A stretch of DNA of 64,000 bases, taken from Anaspis maculata. Taxonomy: Eukaryota; Arthropoda; Insecta; Coleoptera; Scraptiidae. The first letter of the stretch is position 1, and each line of letters starts with the position of its first letter. The notes beneath the pieces are model-generated. The model ran no database searches. It was not told the DNA's origin and was given only the letters and a program-made list of their open reading frames with translations. The DNA is taken from the NCBI GenBank assembly GCA_949128115.1, contig OX421962.1, forward strand, positions 63,033,787 to 63,097,786. Direction: 5' to 3'. Below, one piece after another: positions 1-11,570 of this stretch. The position numbers and the translations under genes are program-made.

Positions 1-344
1 CGTCCTTATCGCGGCACCGTAATTAGATGTTCTTCACTTCTTGCTTGCTTCTTGCTCGCCGGCTGGGGTTATGCACGCTACGTGTCGGTTCCCGCGTCGT
101 TTCGACGCTCAGGCTTTTGCTTGGGGTACATCTGAGCATCTGGAGGTATCTGTTTGCTGTTTGAAGAAGTTATAGCTATCAGAAGATTTTCTTGATATGA
201 CAGCGAGATCAGCGAGATCATTTCTAAGGAATCGTGGGTTTGAGAATTGGACAAATTTGAACTTCAAAGTAGGAGTGATGCTTTTCAAAGAATATTCACC
301 ATCAAACAATATTTTGGACCACAAAGTCCTGTCAATTTCGGAAC

Positions 345-804
345 TTGAAGATGCAATCAAAATTATTGGTGTCGGCATTGCTCCGACGCGACGCCGAGAA
401 ATTCATCACTGAAACACTGCCACATATTCTTGGATCTTGTCCATTTGGAGAGCGCTTACGAAATCACCGTCACCACACAGTGCGCACCTTAATCGCTGAC
501 GCTTCACGAATTAAGGGCTTAACTGTCTTTGAGGAAGTGACATGTAACGCGGACTCCGGCAGTATCCGAAGGGTGGACATCCTGGACTATCAACCGAGAG
601 AAAAACGTGGGTTGGATCTGAGACCCAACTGTTAGATTCGAAATAAACGAAGAACAACCCGGTATGGTCAACAAAGAAAAACAAGGTGTCTATGATCCAA
701 CAATAGCGTTTTTCAAAAAGTCGCATGGCCTGAGGGATGTCCAGGTCATAGAAATACTGGTTGGAGCCCGCGGAACTATCACCACTTTTTCCAAAGAATT
801 TTGA
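345..804 (+). pseudogene. R2-like non-LTR retrotransposon, C-terminal endonuclease fragment
   Basis: The translation from about 345 to 632 contains HILGSCPFGERLRNHRHHTVR and then RRVDILDYQPREKRG. This resembles the C-terminal restriction-enzyme-like endonuclease of R2-type elements: a His/Cys zinc-binding end, then an acidic and basic PD-(D/E)XK-like core. A TAG at about 631 breaks the frame. After a one-base shift it resumes with YDPTIAFFK and ILVGARGTI and ends at TGA 802-804, the usual tail of this family. The RT domain is not found upstream, so this is a 5'-truncated, frameshifted remnant. The endonuclease would have nicked target DNA for target-primed reverse transcription. Assignment to R2 rather than a related endonuclease clade is from motif memory. 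Confidence 0.6.
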
Positions 805-1353
805 TACCTTTTTGGTTTGCCTTCGAAATTTTTAGAAATGATAGGGCTATCTGTTTTAAAAAATTCTATTTACATTCTACGAAATCATTCATACAATAAG
901 TAGGTAAGTCATTTTACTTTACACTTTGTCCATTTATTCTGTTATATTCTACATTATTCATGTTATATCTTTTTGCAATGTATTCTTTGTTATAGCAACC
1001 CAAAGTGTTGGGAAGAAGTAATTTTCAAGTAAAATTTCTATAAATAGGTATATAAGCAGCTGTTTCCAAGAAAGCTGCGCAACACTCAATGTGTCACACT
1101 CAAAAACTTCATGCACCTTTTCATAAAAAGGCTTAACTTTTTTGACCACGGCCGATTTTATTTTGGTTTCCTCTGTCCGTTAGCCTTATCTTTTGGTAAT
1201 TCATCCTACAGATAGGAAGCTCAAGAGTCTGTAAATAAAGTTCATACAGGGTGGCATATAAAACGTTGCAAAACTCCGATGCGGTCAACCAAGCCCCGTT
1301 TGACCAAACATTTTTTTTCATGAATTTTAACATCGATGCGAAAATATTAAACT
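805..1353. other. AT-rich spacer, no gene seen
   Basis: Short minus-strand frames occur here but none shows a domain or a codon pattern I recognise. There are no clear inverted repeats. Confidence 0.5.
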
Positions 1354-2149
1354 ATGTCAATGTCATCTGATAATGAGGATGCTTATATGCCCCCACAATA
1401 CCCACAAAATTGTAGTTTTAAAAAGAAAATGGCAGCATGGAAGATGACACAAAAAGCACCGAAGAAGCTGGACCATCAAGAAAAAGCGAAGCCCATCAAA
1501 CACCACAGAATCATGACAGCTCCTGTATTGACTGCAGCAAAACCAAAAAAAAAAAGGATCTGATCGATCTGGACCTAGACTACACATGACTAGAACTCAG
1601 AGAACTTTGTTGAACACATCATTAAGCATCGATGCAAGAAGCGTTAGCGACTGCAGCAGTAAATTTGCTGATAAAGCCAGAAAAAAAAATTAAATTTCAA
1701 ACAAAACTGTCAACGACCCTATCATTTGAGTCCTCCGTCGGTCTCGATCCTCGTACCTGACAAACAAAATTCAAATGGGATTTATAGCCCTAACACAATA
1801 CCGCATGCTCTTATTGTGTTCGAGTATTCAAAAGAAATGGATTACGTCGTCATATGAGAGCTATGCATGAGCCGACAATATCGGAATCAAACCAAAACTC
1901 ACCAATACATTCACCACTAGAAGAAGCATTCAATGCACAATGCACCTATCCTAAATGCTCATAAAAGTGCCACAGGTAGTGTTCACTCAATATGGTGCTC
2001 AAGATGGAAAAAGATATGTACTCTGAAGGGTAAGCTGTATGATCTACCTCAAGGTACAGCTGCTCGTCAATTAGTACATACACTGACTGATGAAATCGAT
2101 GCTATGATAAGGTCAGAATATCCATCAGATAGAATGTTGGTATTTATAT

Positions 2150-2281
2150 TGTTACGATATTTCGCGTACGGGTTCGAATATAATTGAGACGATTGTTAAA
2201 CACACACTGTTTATTTCTGCGTACTACTACAATAAATAACGCCAACAAATATCCACTTGGAATTATATCGCAGGTACTTCG
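2150..2281 (-). repeat. Truncated 3' LTR of the gypsy element
   Basis: About 130 bp identical or nearly so to 4788-4919. It stops abruptly where RT coding sequence begins. The words just at the junction (GCAGGTACTTCG) occur in the intact LTR, which marks the deletion breakpoint to within a few bases. Confidence 0.8.
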
Positions 2282-3848
2282 ATTTCGGTTTTGTCGTCGT
2301 TGTGGAGTCCTACTTGCCAGTAACCACTCTTCAGGTCAAGCGTCGAAAACCATCTCGATCCAGACAGCGTGCTCAAAGTGTCGTCAATCCGAGGAAGTGG
2401 ATAGCTGTCTTTCTTCGTCACATCATTGAGTTTGCGGTAGTCCACTCAAAATCGTGTACTACCGTCTTTCTTCGTGACCAAAACAACCGGTGAAGACCAT
2501 GGGCTCGTCGATTCTTCGATCACGCCTTCATCCAACATGTTTTTCAAGAGCTTCGACACCTCTTCTTGCTTCGCCAATGGTAAGCGCCGGGGAGCCTGTC
2601 GGATCGGTGCGGCGTTCTCAGTGTTGATTCGATGTTGGATCATGCTGGTCCTTCCGGTAGGGTTACCTTCCATCGCAAAGGCTGCAGCTTCTTCCTGTAT
2701 GAATTGCGTCGCAAGCTCCCTCTCCTTGCTATCCAGATGTTTCCAATCAGGCGAAAACATCTCCACTAGCGTTTTCTTCAAGAGCTTGGGAGTCGTAGCC
2801 TTTGTCGATACGTCTTCACAGCGTGAGATCCACTCTACGGGTTCACACTTGCCCAGGGTCTCTCCTTCCTTGATTGTTTTGCTCGTCTTGTTCGGGTTAA
2901 TGACTCTGATCGGGATTTTTGTCTTGTCCATGTTAATCAATGTCTTAGCCATGATGCAGCTGGCAGCTGTGTCGGGTTCAGCAATGCCGGCGACATGTCC
3001 TCCAGGATGTCCGTTAAGTGTTGCCCACACGATTTTCTCGGAGTTGGCGGCTACACGAACGGTTTCAGCCGAAAGTAGGCGGATTTCTTCAGCGGCCTTC
3101 ATGGATGTTCTGAGCGCCAATTCCTTGTTTCCGATTTTCAACGTCCGCTGTCCAACATCCAGGACGAATCCGTACTTATCCATCAAGTCCAGGCCAAGTA
3201 TGAAGTCGTCAACAATGTCAGCGACCAGGAACTTTTCTCGCAGAAGAAATCGTCCGAAGCGAATGCTTACTTCAGCTTCTCCGTGCAATGTAGCAGACTC
3301 TCCGGTAGCTGTAGTCAAACGAGCGCCGTCCCTCAGTGGCACAATGCGTTGCTTTCGAAGTATCCCTCGGCGAACGATTGACTTCGTGGCTCCCGTATCG
3401 ATTACGAACACGCAATCGTCCTCGTCAAGCTTTCCACTGAGAAGAAGGCTATTGGGTGACTTCCGCAGCAGTGAGACGAAGTTACTCCTGGGGCATTGAG
3501 AACTGCCAGCTAACGTGCGCCCTTTTAGCGCTAGCTGGAATAAGTTTTCCTGATAGCGTCCATCAGGGCTGGGAGTTCTCCGTCCCGGTGTGAAATGGTC
3601 ACTTGAACTCGACCTTTGCCTGCAGTCCCGAAGCAGATGTCCCGGTTTTCTACAGCCGAAGCAACGCGGTCTTCCTCCAGCTCTTGGTTCGCCTTGGGGT
3701 CTGTTCCGAGACATGGCGCTAAGAAGCTCCTCAAACATCTCTTTTACAGATTTCTCGGAAGTATGTGATGCTCCGGATTCGTCAAAGTTCACCTCCCTAA
3801 GACGATGAGGGCGCGAAGCATCTTTGGCAGCCTCGATGCGAATAGCTT
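2263..3848 (-). pseudogene. Gypsy Gag C-terminus, protease and RT N-terminus
   Basis: A minus-strand frame runs from about 3792 to 2446 and continues past a stop to 2263. It has a CCHC zinc knuckle (C-x2-C-x4-H-x4-C) near residue 44, an aspartic protease active site VIDTGATKS near residue 130 with ILGLDLMDKYG further on, and the RT entry region GVIEESTSPWSSPVVLVTKKDG. A TGA at 2446-2448 replaces the usual Cys before VDYRKLNDVT, after which the frame reads on through LPRIDDTLSTL and WFSTLDLKSGYWQV. The catalytic YxDD box is lost in the downstream deletion, so the protein cannot be active. Confidence 0.85.
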
Positions 3849-4754
3849 GAATGAATGTTGGCTGGATTGCTGATCATGACCATCTGACGCAGATCTGGAT
3901 CTCTTAGTCCGCCCACGAAGGTCTCTTTGGCGATGTCGGCCAAAACATCCGCTGGATGAGCTGGATAGGCCAGGTGAACCAGCCTCAGGACTTCGGATTC
4001 GAGTTCCTGAAGGCTTTCTCCGCTCTTTTGTGTCCTGGCCTTCAGCTGGGTTTGATGGATCTGCCGCACATGATTGTCCCCATGCCGAAGCTCAAGGACC
4101 CTCGTTAGCTTGGCAAAGTCCTTCTGCTCACTTTCAGGAATCGTCTGGAGCAGCTCCAACGCTGGGCCTCTGAGAGCCAGGACTAAAGCTGTAGCTCTCT
4201 CATCGTCGCTCCATCCGTTTGCTTCGGCAGCGGCATCGAACTGCCTCTTATAGGTAGTCCATGGGCTTTTCCCATCGAAGTTCGGCAACTTCACACGATG
4301 AACACCCGCTGAACTGACCATCGCAGCACTGGCGGCGGTTTTCTGAACCTGTTGCTCCAGCTTCGTTATATTGGCCGTCACCGCCTCCACCTCTTTTTCT
4401 ACCATCGCAACCATTTGCTCTTCCAGCTTGTTAACACTGCCGTCGAAATACCGCGTTTGTTGTTCCACAACGGCTAATATTTCTTCTCTTTCCTCCAGGC
4501 GTTTCCTTTCCTGTTCTTCTAACAGATTTCTCAATTCCTGTTCTTGCCCTTCTAGAAGATTCTTCAGTTCTTCCTTGTCTTCTCGACGCTCTTCGACGCA
4601 TTTCTTTTCCTGTTCTTGAAGAATATTCTTCTGCTCCTGCATCATCGCCATGATGCTCGCCAAAGCGTCTTCGACTCATGTCTTCGACATGCTTCTCGTC
4701 TCCGGCATTTACCAAATCACAAATGTTCCGAACGTCCTGTAGTCGCAGGCCCAA
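3797..4754 (-). pseudogene. Gypsy Gag N-terminus, coiled coil and capsid-like region
   Basis: The frame from 4663 to 3797 starts with a long Glu/Lys/Gln-rich coiled coil (roughly residues 1-105). A capsid-like region follows, beginning KLPNFDGKSPWTTYKRQF, typical of arthropod Ty3/gypsy Gag. Its true N-terminus probably lies in another frame from about 4754 (LRLQDVRNICDLV), joined by a one-base shift near 4665. At the other end, a duplicated GAAT at 3849-3856 on the + strand shifts Gag out of frame with the zinc knuckle and protease. The original was most likely one gag-pol frame. Confidence 0.75.
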
Positions 4755-4787
4755 TTACTCCCAATTATACCGCTTTCAGACACCAAA

Positions 4788-5297
4788 TGTTACGATATTT
4801 TGCGTACGGGTTCGAATATAATTGAGACGATTGTTAAACACACACTGTTTATTTCTGCGTACTACTACAATAAATAACGCCAACAAATATCCACTTGGAA
4901 TTATATCGCAGGTACTTCGCTTGTTATCGCTCGCATTCCAATTCAATACTGCCGCGAGCTGCCGGTTGATGCCTTATATAAGGCCTCCAAATAATTTTCC
5001 CGAGCCTTTTGTCTACTTCCAGCAAATTCCATAGTGCCTGGCATATGCGGTTTCTAGACCATTCCTGAATAATCACATACACCTTCCGCGTGCTTTCCAT
5101 GTGTTCTGGAATCTGCGCCTCCGCCAAAGTGGACTGATGTGCCTTGATCGAACGTTCGAGTCTCCATTGAGTTTCACATACACGAACGCTCTGGAATGCA
5201 CCACATCGCTCCAGACTTCTACACTGCGATCTAATAGAAGGAAGGATCCAGAAAGGTCGAGTGTTTACCAATATAAACGAGATCGCCGCTCGTAACA
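4788..5297 (-). repeat. 5' LTR of the gypsy element (510 bp)
   Basis: Full-length LTR bounded by TGTTACG (4788) and CGTAACA (ending 5297). On the minus strand the primer-binding region follows directly, starting TGG within three bases of the LTR edge. I could not match it to a particular tRNA. Confidence 0.8.
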
Positions 5298-7639
5298 ATA
5301 TCCACCATGCTGCAGCGTGAATCTTCTGTGAGAAAAGCAAAATACATTCGGAATCTTCTACAGCGTCGACTACAACTCTGGCAAGAAGATCAATTTGACA
5401 TTCTGATAACAAAATCAATAAGGTGCGACAAGCTATTGAAAAAAAAATAAGAACCTAAAAAATGATTCAAAATACAAATTCAAAATTTTCGATCGACTTG
5501 TTCTACGAGGAAAAGTCACAGAAGCTTCAAACTGGCTGCTGAAAAGATCAGATAATGGTATCTTGGAACCATACACGGAAATTGACGCCTCTGGTAGAAC
5601 TGTGATAGACGTTCTTGAAGAAAAACATCCAAGCCCTACTATTCCGGAACAAAGTTTGTTTTTCCTACCAGACAATGTCACAGAACTACAACCACTACTC
5701 AAGATTGATGTTTCACCAGAAACGGTGGAAAAAGTAGCTCGCAAAATTCATGGTAGCGGAGGACCTGGAGGCTCAACATCAGAACACTGGTCAGATTTCC
5801 TGTTGCGTTATGGCCGAGCAAGTCAACGTCTACGAGAAGCTGTTTCCAAACTTGTCATGAAGCTCAATAATCAAATTGTTCCTTGGGAAGATACAGAAAC
5901 GCTGATGTCTAACCATAAAAATCCAGGCGTACCTACGCCCCATTGGAGTAGGAGAATGTTTAAGGCGAGTATTATTATCAAAACGCATTATCGAGATCAC
6001 AGGGAACGACGTAACAGAGGTTTGTGGAAAAGAACAGCCTTGTTCTGGGCTCACTGGTGGAATAGAGGGAGCAGTCCATGGCATGAGTGGCCTATTCGAG
6101 GAAAAAAATTCGAAAGAACCTGATTGGGGTATGTTGCTAGTTGACACTACCAATGCTTTCGATACGATCAATCGCCAGTCAGCTTTATGGCAAGCTCGTA
6201 TTCATTGGCCTCGATGTGCTCAGTTCCTATATAACTGCTATAGAGGTCATTCTGAATTGGTCGTCCAAGGATCAGAGAACAGACTATACAGTTGTGAAGG
6301 CGTCACTCAAGGTGACCCACTAGCTATGTTGATGTTCGCTCTTGCTACCAAGCCAATCATAGACCTTCGAATATGTTGGGATGATTTATGTAACATAGGT
6401 GCAAAATATGGTTGTCAACCGCAAAATTCAAAGTCAAGCGTGATTGTTGCAGAGTCTCACACAAGAGAAGCTGAAAGAGTTTTTAGAGATACACAAATTG
6501 TCGTCAGAACTGGAAACAGATTTCTTGGGAGTTTTATTAGCTGTAATAACGAAAAAGATCAATTTATCGGAGAGAAAATAAATTCATGGATAGCTACTGT
6601 TACAAAACTATCAGAAGCTAGCAGGGACTTCCCTCAAGCTGCATATACAGTTTTTGTCAAGTCAATCCAGTTCAAATGGACTTATTTACAGCGAGTGATG
6701 AAAGGTACAAAATTTGCATACCAGTCACTTTAGTCAACAATAAAAAAACGAATTTATGACTAAAATGATCGATGGTCCAGTGTCTGACAAAGAATCAAGA
6801 ATGTTTTCTCTACCTGTGAATAAAGAAGGACTTGCGATATCTAATCCTGTAACAACAGCCAAAATCAACTATGATACATCATGGAATGGGAGTTTACACC
6901 TATCTTTATCAATAAAAGGAAATATTCCTTTTGATCTAGATGAACATCGACAGCTAATGCATGACTCTAGACAAGAACGAAGATTAGCTAAGGGCCGAAT
7001 TCAAGACGATCTACTAATTACCACCTTAGAAGAATTCACTCCGGTTGGAAAACGAGCAATTGAGAGGGCTATCTTCTCGAAGACAAAAGTCAAAGTATCT
7101 GGCTGGCTCTCAGTTACATCAACGAGAAAGGACAACTTTGACTTATCTCCAAACGAATTCCAAGATACTCTGTCTATAAGATATTACAGAAATCCAATCT
7201 CGATGCCCAATTCTTGTGATGAACATGCCCTAAGCTGTAAAACCGGTGGTTTGATCACACGACGGCGCAACGAAACTAGAGACCTATTGTATGAACTTAG
7301 TCGTATGGCATGGGGAAACGTGACAAAGGGACCCATAATCAACGAGAATGGCCCTGGTTTGAGAGGTGACTTAGGCGTCTGGGACGCTCAGAGGGAGGCA
7401 TTGTTCGATCTTCGTGTCGTCGACACAGATGCTCCCTCACACAGCAGCCGTCCAGTTCACTCGGTCCTAACTTCAGCTGAGGAGGAAAAGAAGAGGAAAT
7501 ACCTCCCTGCTTGTGAACTAAGACATGCCACCTTCACTCCACTGGTCACATCTGTGGATGGAGTTCTGGCACCACAGTTTAACAATTTTTTGAAAATTAT
7601 GTCAGAACGTTTGTCAATAATTAACTCAATTTAAGCAAT

Positions 7640-7730
7640 TTTTCACAACCTTATCAACGCACATTATACCTACACAGGGTTAAAATCATGTACCTTATGA
7701 CGTAAGTTTTGAGGCACCAGCTCCCTGTCC
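7640..7730 (+). repeat. Terminal fragment of the 9914-10790 foldback family
   Basis: About 90 bp match the outer end of the right arm of the foldback element at 9914-10790, ending with the same CTCCCTGTCC. It starts six bases after the stop codon of the RT element remnant, and no second arm is present. Confidence 0.75.
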
Positions 7731-9913
7731 ATAACGATAGCGACCCTGCCAGCAAGCAGTAAGAGGGAAATAGCGAACCGGTGAAGAATTTTTATGCGGA
7801 GACAGAACAGCGTTCACATTTTGAAACTTTATAATGTTATTTATCTATTCTTGATTTTTACAAAGGTTTTAAATATTAAATATATATTTAAAAAAAAATA
7901 ACATCAAATGCATGAAGATAGACCTTATTACCCTCGACCGACTTTTGTTTTTTTGCCTATCTATTTTAATAACAGAGTGATCAAAAAATATCAACATTTT
8001 GGTATTTCAGTGCCAACTTTTTCCCCGTCGATCAATTCTTGAATTCTCAAATTATTATTATCACCATCATAATACGCCGTTCTGGAGGTGGATGAAAGAA
8101 GGTTTCTGAGAAGGGTGGTGATAAAACCGGATTTCCTTGAGAGTGAAGTTCTGCAGCTCCCTGAGACTTTATAGTCAAGGTGTTGTTTGATATGTGTTTG
8201 GATGTATAATGCAAAGATTTGAGTTGTCAATGGATTACACACCTACCTGCTCATATTTTTCAACTATGTATACTTATTTAGGCATTTATTCAAGTCAAAA
8301 AATTAAATAAAACATTGAGGAAATAGTCAACATGCCGTGCAATGGATTTTTCGGTACGCTGCAGTTGTTTTTACGACGGCAAGGTGGTCGCGGATGTTTG
8401 CTGGCAATGTTTGCAGAGCAGACAGGGAATTAATTACCAGCAAAAAATGGAGTCTTAGTGTCCAACCGTTGAGAGATTAACTACGTACTTATGGGGGAGA
8501 AGTAGTGTAACGGTCATTAAATCGAAATTAATTATCCCTAGCTGGCAGACCTGACCAGAACTCGCGGCTGGCTCGAGCATGAGCAGTAAAATCGGAGTGA
8601 TCCTCCGCAGATCCAGCGGTAATAGACAATTAATCCTGTGCACATACTGAATCATATCGGGTATCTCGTGTTAACATTGCATTAGAGGAGATTAGAGCTG
8701 TGAGATTAAGCAGCATTGCGGTGTGCTGAGCTCGTTCGCCAACTCGCCTTCCTGCTGGCTGCGGCCGGCCCAGTCAGCCAACCGTCCGACCGACAGCTTC
8801 GCCGTGTAAGCACAGACAGAAGAAGTGAACATCTAATTACGTTGCCGATACCGATAAGGATGCCGAAGAGGCCTCTTTTACGGTACGAGCAGAGTGTGTG
8901 TGTATATGTGCCCTCGCACTACACCAGAGGTGCATTACCGAAAGAAGTTCAGGTCTGTTGGTCATTGGAAGTTCGGTATCGGATGATTTCTTTTTTGGGT
9001 ACAGGTGTGCTGTGAGAAAAGAATCTTAAAAACTCAGTACCCGCACCTAAAATGAGTAATAAAATAGGCAGTGATTCACCTCTTGGAAAAATCGAATGGA
9101 CACTTTCTGAATTCTTCGCTGGTGATCCAATGAATAGTTCAGTCTTTATTGCATCTTTTATAACTTGAATAAGAATGGGAACTCTATCGCATCGGATCTT
9201 AATGAACTCAATGGAGAAAACTGCTGCGGTTTATTGTCCAAATCGATAGGTAAATTCACTGGTCCACTAGTTGTTTTTCTGGTGTATAGGGTGATGCACC
9301 AAGATTTCTCTCCCTGTTAAAATTTTCCCCGTTGGAATAAATTGGTGGGTAAAAAAATTCTCCCAGCCATTGTGCCCGTAGAATTCAAATTTGGACACTG
9401 AATTCTCTATATCTCATAGGTAGTATACAGTATATTGGAAATGATGCGGCTTTTTCTTCTGAATCCAGATATATAATTTGATATTTCAATGAAATCATAT
9501 ACAGGTTGTTCATTTTCATACTTTCCACCCCATATTTCTCCCTGACAAATTTTTTTCAAGAAAAACGCCGGAACAGGTCGATTTTTATTGATGAGAATTT
9601 GACAGTACGTGCCCTAGATGTCAAAAGATTACAATTATAAAAAGCGACAGGCAATGGAAATAGTGAATGAAAACTTGGTGCAAAGTGGTGCTGGACAAGA
9701 AAAATAGCCAAGACAACGCAAAAAAGCGAAACTGCGATGCAATAACTCAAATAAGAAGGGGTTACTTTTGAACAAGGCATGCACTTTCAACCCGAGTTGA
9801 AAGTGACATACCCATTACTTTTCACCAGGGTTGACAGTGATAGTTTGTAATGGTTTATTTTACAACTTTTGAAGTCAGTAATTGATCAATTACAATGGTG
9901 GTTGTGAGTAAAT
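7731..9913. other. Non-coding stretch with a GC-rich patch near 8700-8890
   Basis: No convincing gene. Around 8716-8890 the base composition rises (gctgcggccggcccagtcag and similar), unlike its AT-rich surroundings. This could be an old promoter, an untranslated first exon or a repeat. The 99-codon frame there has no recognisable domain. A perfect small hairpin, CACTTTCAAC-ccga-GTTGAAAGTG, lies at about 9784-9807. Confidence 0.35.
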
Positions 9914-10790
9914 GGACAGGGAGCTGGTGCCTCAAAACTTACGTCATAAGGTACATGATTTTAACCCTGTAGGTCTAATGTGCGTTGATAAGGTTGTTGA
10001 AAATTGTTTTGTCTTACATGTCAGACCAGGGGCTTTTGGCTGGTATGAGCCTGTCAATTTTCGAAAAAATGGCCAAAAATTTACGTCATAAGGTACATGA
10101 ATAAAACCTACTGGATTTTGTGTGGGAACATCCCCTTGATCGAAAATCTGGTCGTAAGATGAAATTTTTGGGGGCTTTCGGTTCATAAGACAAGTTTGAA
10201 ATTTTTTAAAAAAGACCAAAATTTATCAATTTTTTTTACACGCGTTTTTATGACTAATCCACCAAGTGTGGTATATATTTGTAATCAGAATGAAAAACGG
10301 AATCGATTTCCATGTTAAAATACAGGGTGTACGATTTAAGAAAAAAAATTCGATGTTGCACCCTGTAAGCGATGTACCATCAAAAATTTTTGTGGACAGA
10401 TTCGAAACCTGCGTGAAAAATCATATGAGAATCGTTTTTCATTCCTAAAATTATGCCAAAGGAGAAGTCTCCAGGAGGAGGTAAATTTTGGCCTCTTTTG
10501 AAAATTTCAAACTTGTTTTATGGACCGAGAGCCCCCAAAAATTTTGTCTTATGACCCGATTTTTGATTGAGGGGATGCTCCCACACAAAAGCCCATTGGT
10601 TTCATTCATGTACCTTATGACATAAATTTTTGACATTTTTCGAAAATTGACAAGCCTATACCAGCCTAAAGCCCTCGGTCTGACATGTAAGACAAAGACA
10701 TTTTCAACAACCTTATCAACGCACATTAGACCTACAGGGTTAAAATCATGTACCTTATGACGTAAGTTTTGAGGCACCAGCTCCCTGTCC
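9914..10790. mobile_element. Foldback element with about 300-bp inverted arms (877 bp)
   Basis: Both ends read GGACAGGGAGCTGGTGCCTC inward. The arms (about 9914-10220 and 10480-10790) are imperfect reverse complements along their length. The centre carries unique sequence and a small nested inverted repeat with TACAGGGTG ends at about 10322-10370. No coding capacity. I found no clear target duplication. Confidence 0.8.
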
Positions 10791-11337
10791 AAAAAGCATT
10801 GGAAGGTTTGTCAGTGTCACTACAACGGCGAAGTGAGGGAGCGAGGCAAGAGGGAAGCTCTTGTGCTCTAGGTGGTCATTCTTAATTTTTTAGAAATACT
10901 ACAGGTCAAGAGATTCATTCAAGTTACACCAAGATGATTTCAAAATCCTTATATATCCATTCATGAGGCCTCTAAGATTTATGAAATGAACTCATCTATA
11001 ATACTGCGTCCCTGGTTCATCTGGCTTAAGCGTTTTGTTTTTCTTCTGTGCGGGCATGTTCATAGCGTTATAATCATTAAGTGTGAACAGAATAGTCTAT
11101 TTTATCAATGGTCTAAGGTTTTGTCTCACAGAACCAGCAGGTTTCCTGATTAGAGCTTACTTTTCACTTTTTGGCGCGTAAGAATTGATGTAAGCATGAA
11201 AGGGCAGGAAATCGGTGATTAACCGGTGACAGATTCAACTATAAATCTAGCAAATGAATAATTGTACTGAAGAAAAGCAAGACTTTTCCCCTGCTTTATT
11301 CCTTCCTTTATCGATTTTACATTCATACTCATTCATA
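10791..11337. other. Spacer, nothing recognised
   Basis: AT-rich sequence without long frames, clear repeats or RNA genes. Confidence 0.4.
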
Positions 11338-11570
11338 GGATGTACTTTAGTTTGAGCCCATTGGCATTCTCAAAATCCAAAAATCAAAAAAATATTTTTC
11401 GATTACATTTTTAGAAATGCCAATGGGCTCGAACCAAAGTACATTTTTTTTTTATTATTTAATTGTCTTATTTTACGAGGCGGCATTCAGCTCGTAATCC
11501 TTGTAGCTTTCGAAAGAGATCTAAATTGTAAGATTCTATCAAGGAATAAACCCACAGGGATTGACTCCGC
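11338..11570. repeat. Partial copy of the TTAA-type palindromic MITE
   Basis: Related to the complete copy at 40814-41145. It has TTTGAGCCCATTGGCAT and its reverse complement around a short loop, and the right-arm segment CTTTCGAAAGAGATC to CACAGGGATTGA. The left outer arm is missing, about 55 bp of foreign sequence interrupts the right side (about 11446-11502), and the right tip is cut where the next foldback begins. Confidence 0.7.

Larger units (their letters stand above)
2150..5297 (-). mobile_element. Ty3/gypsy LTR retrotransposon, internally deleted, with target duplication
   Basis: A minus-strand element with its 5' LTR at 4788-5297 and a partial 3' LTR at 2150-2281. The two share about 130 bp in near identity. 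LTR ends are TGTTACG and CGTAACA. The 4-bp word ATAT lies just outside both ends (2146-2149 and 5298-5301), so this is one insertion with both outer borders kept. Between the LTRs are gag, a zinc knuckle, protease and the first part of RT. The rest of RT, RNase H, integrase and most of the 3' LTR are missing. The deletion joins the RT sequence straight to the LTR at about 2281. The element sits inside the reading frame of an older RT element. Confidence 0.85.
1354..7634 (+). pseudogene. Decayed reverse-transcriptase element, split by a gypsy insertion
   Basis: Fragments in consistent order make up one ancient coding region. They are a basic N-terminal stretch (1354-1563, weakest link), a conserved block with WCSRWKKICTLKGKLYDLPQG (about 1980-2145), then after the inserted gypsy element LLQRRLQLWQEDQFDILI (5302-5440), GSGGPGG and EHWSDFLLRYG (about 5750-5815), PIGVGECLRRVL and GIEGAVHGM (frame from about 5938), the RT motif A region LLVDTTNAFDTIN, the motif B region EGVTQGDPLAM, and a C-terminal part with HALSCKTGG and GDLGVWD...DLRVVDTDA. 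The last part looks like a zinc motif followed by a PD-(D/E)XK-like nuclease. Frameshifts lie near 5440, 5930 and 6735, and the catalytic YADD box is deleted (about 6375). I know this architecture from uncharacterised eukaryotic proteins but cannot name the retroelement class with confidence. Confidence 0.6.

Noticed and set aside
2474..3499. 341-codon + strand frame
   Set aside because: It lies opposite the gypsy protease and Gag frame, which has clear motifs. The + strand translation has none and is a shadow.
8716..9015. 99-codon frame in a GC-rich patch
   Set aside because: No domain, and composition alone explains the open frame. Kept only as a base-composition note.
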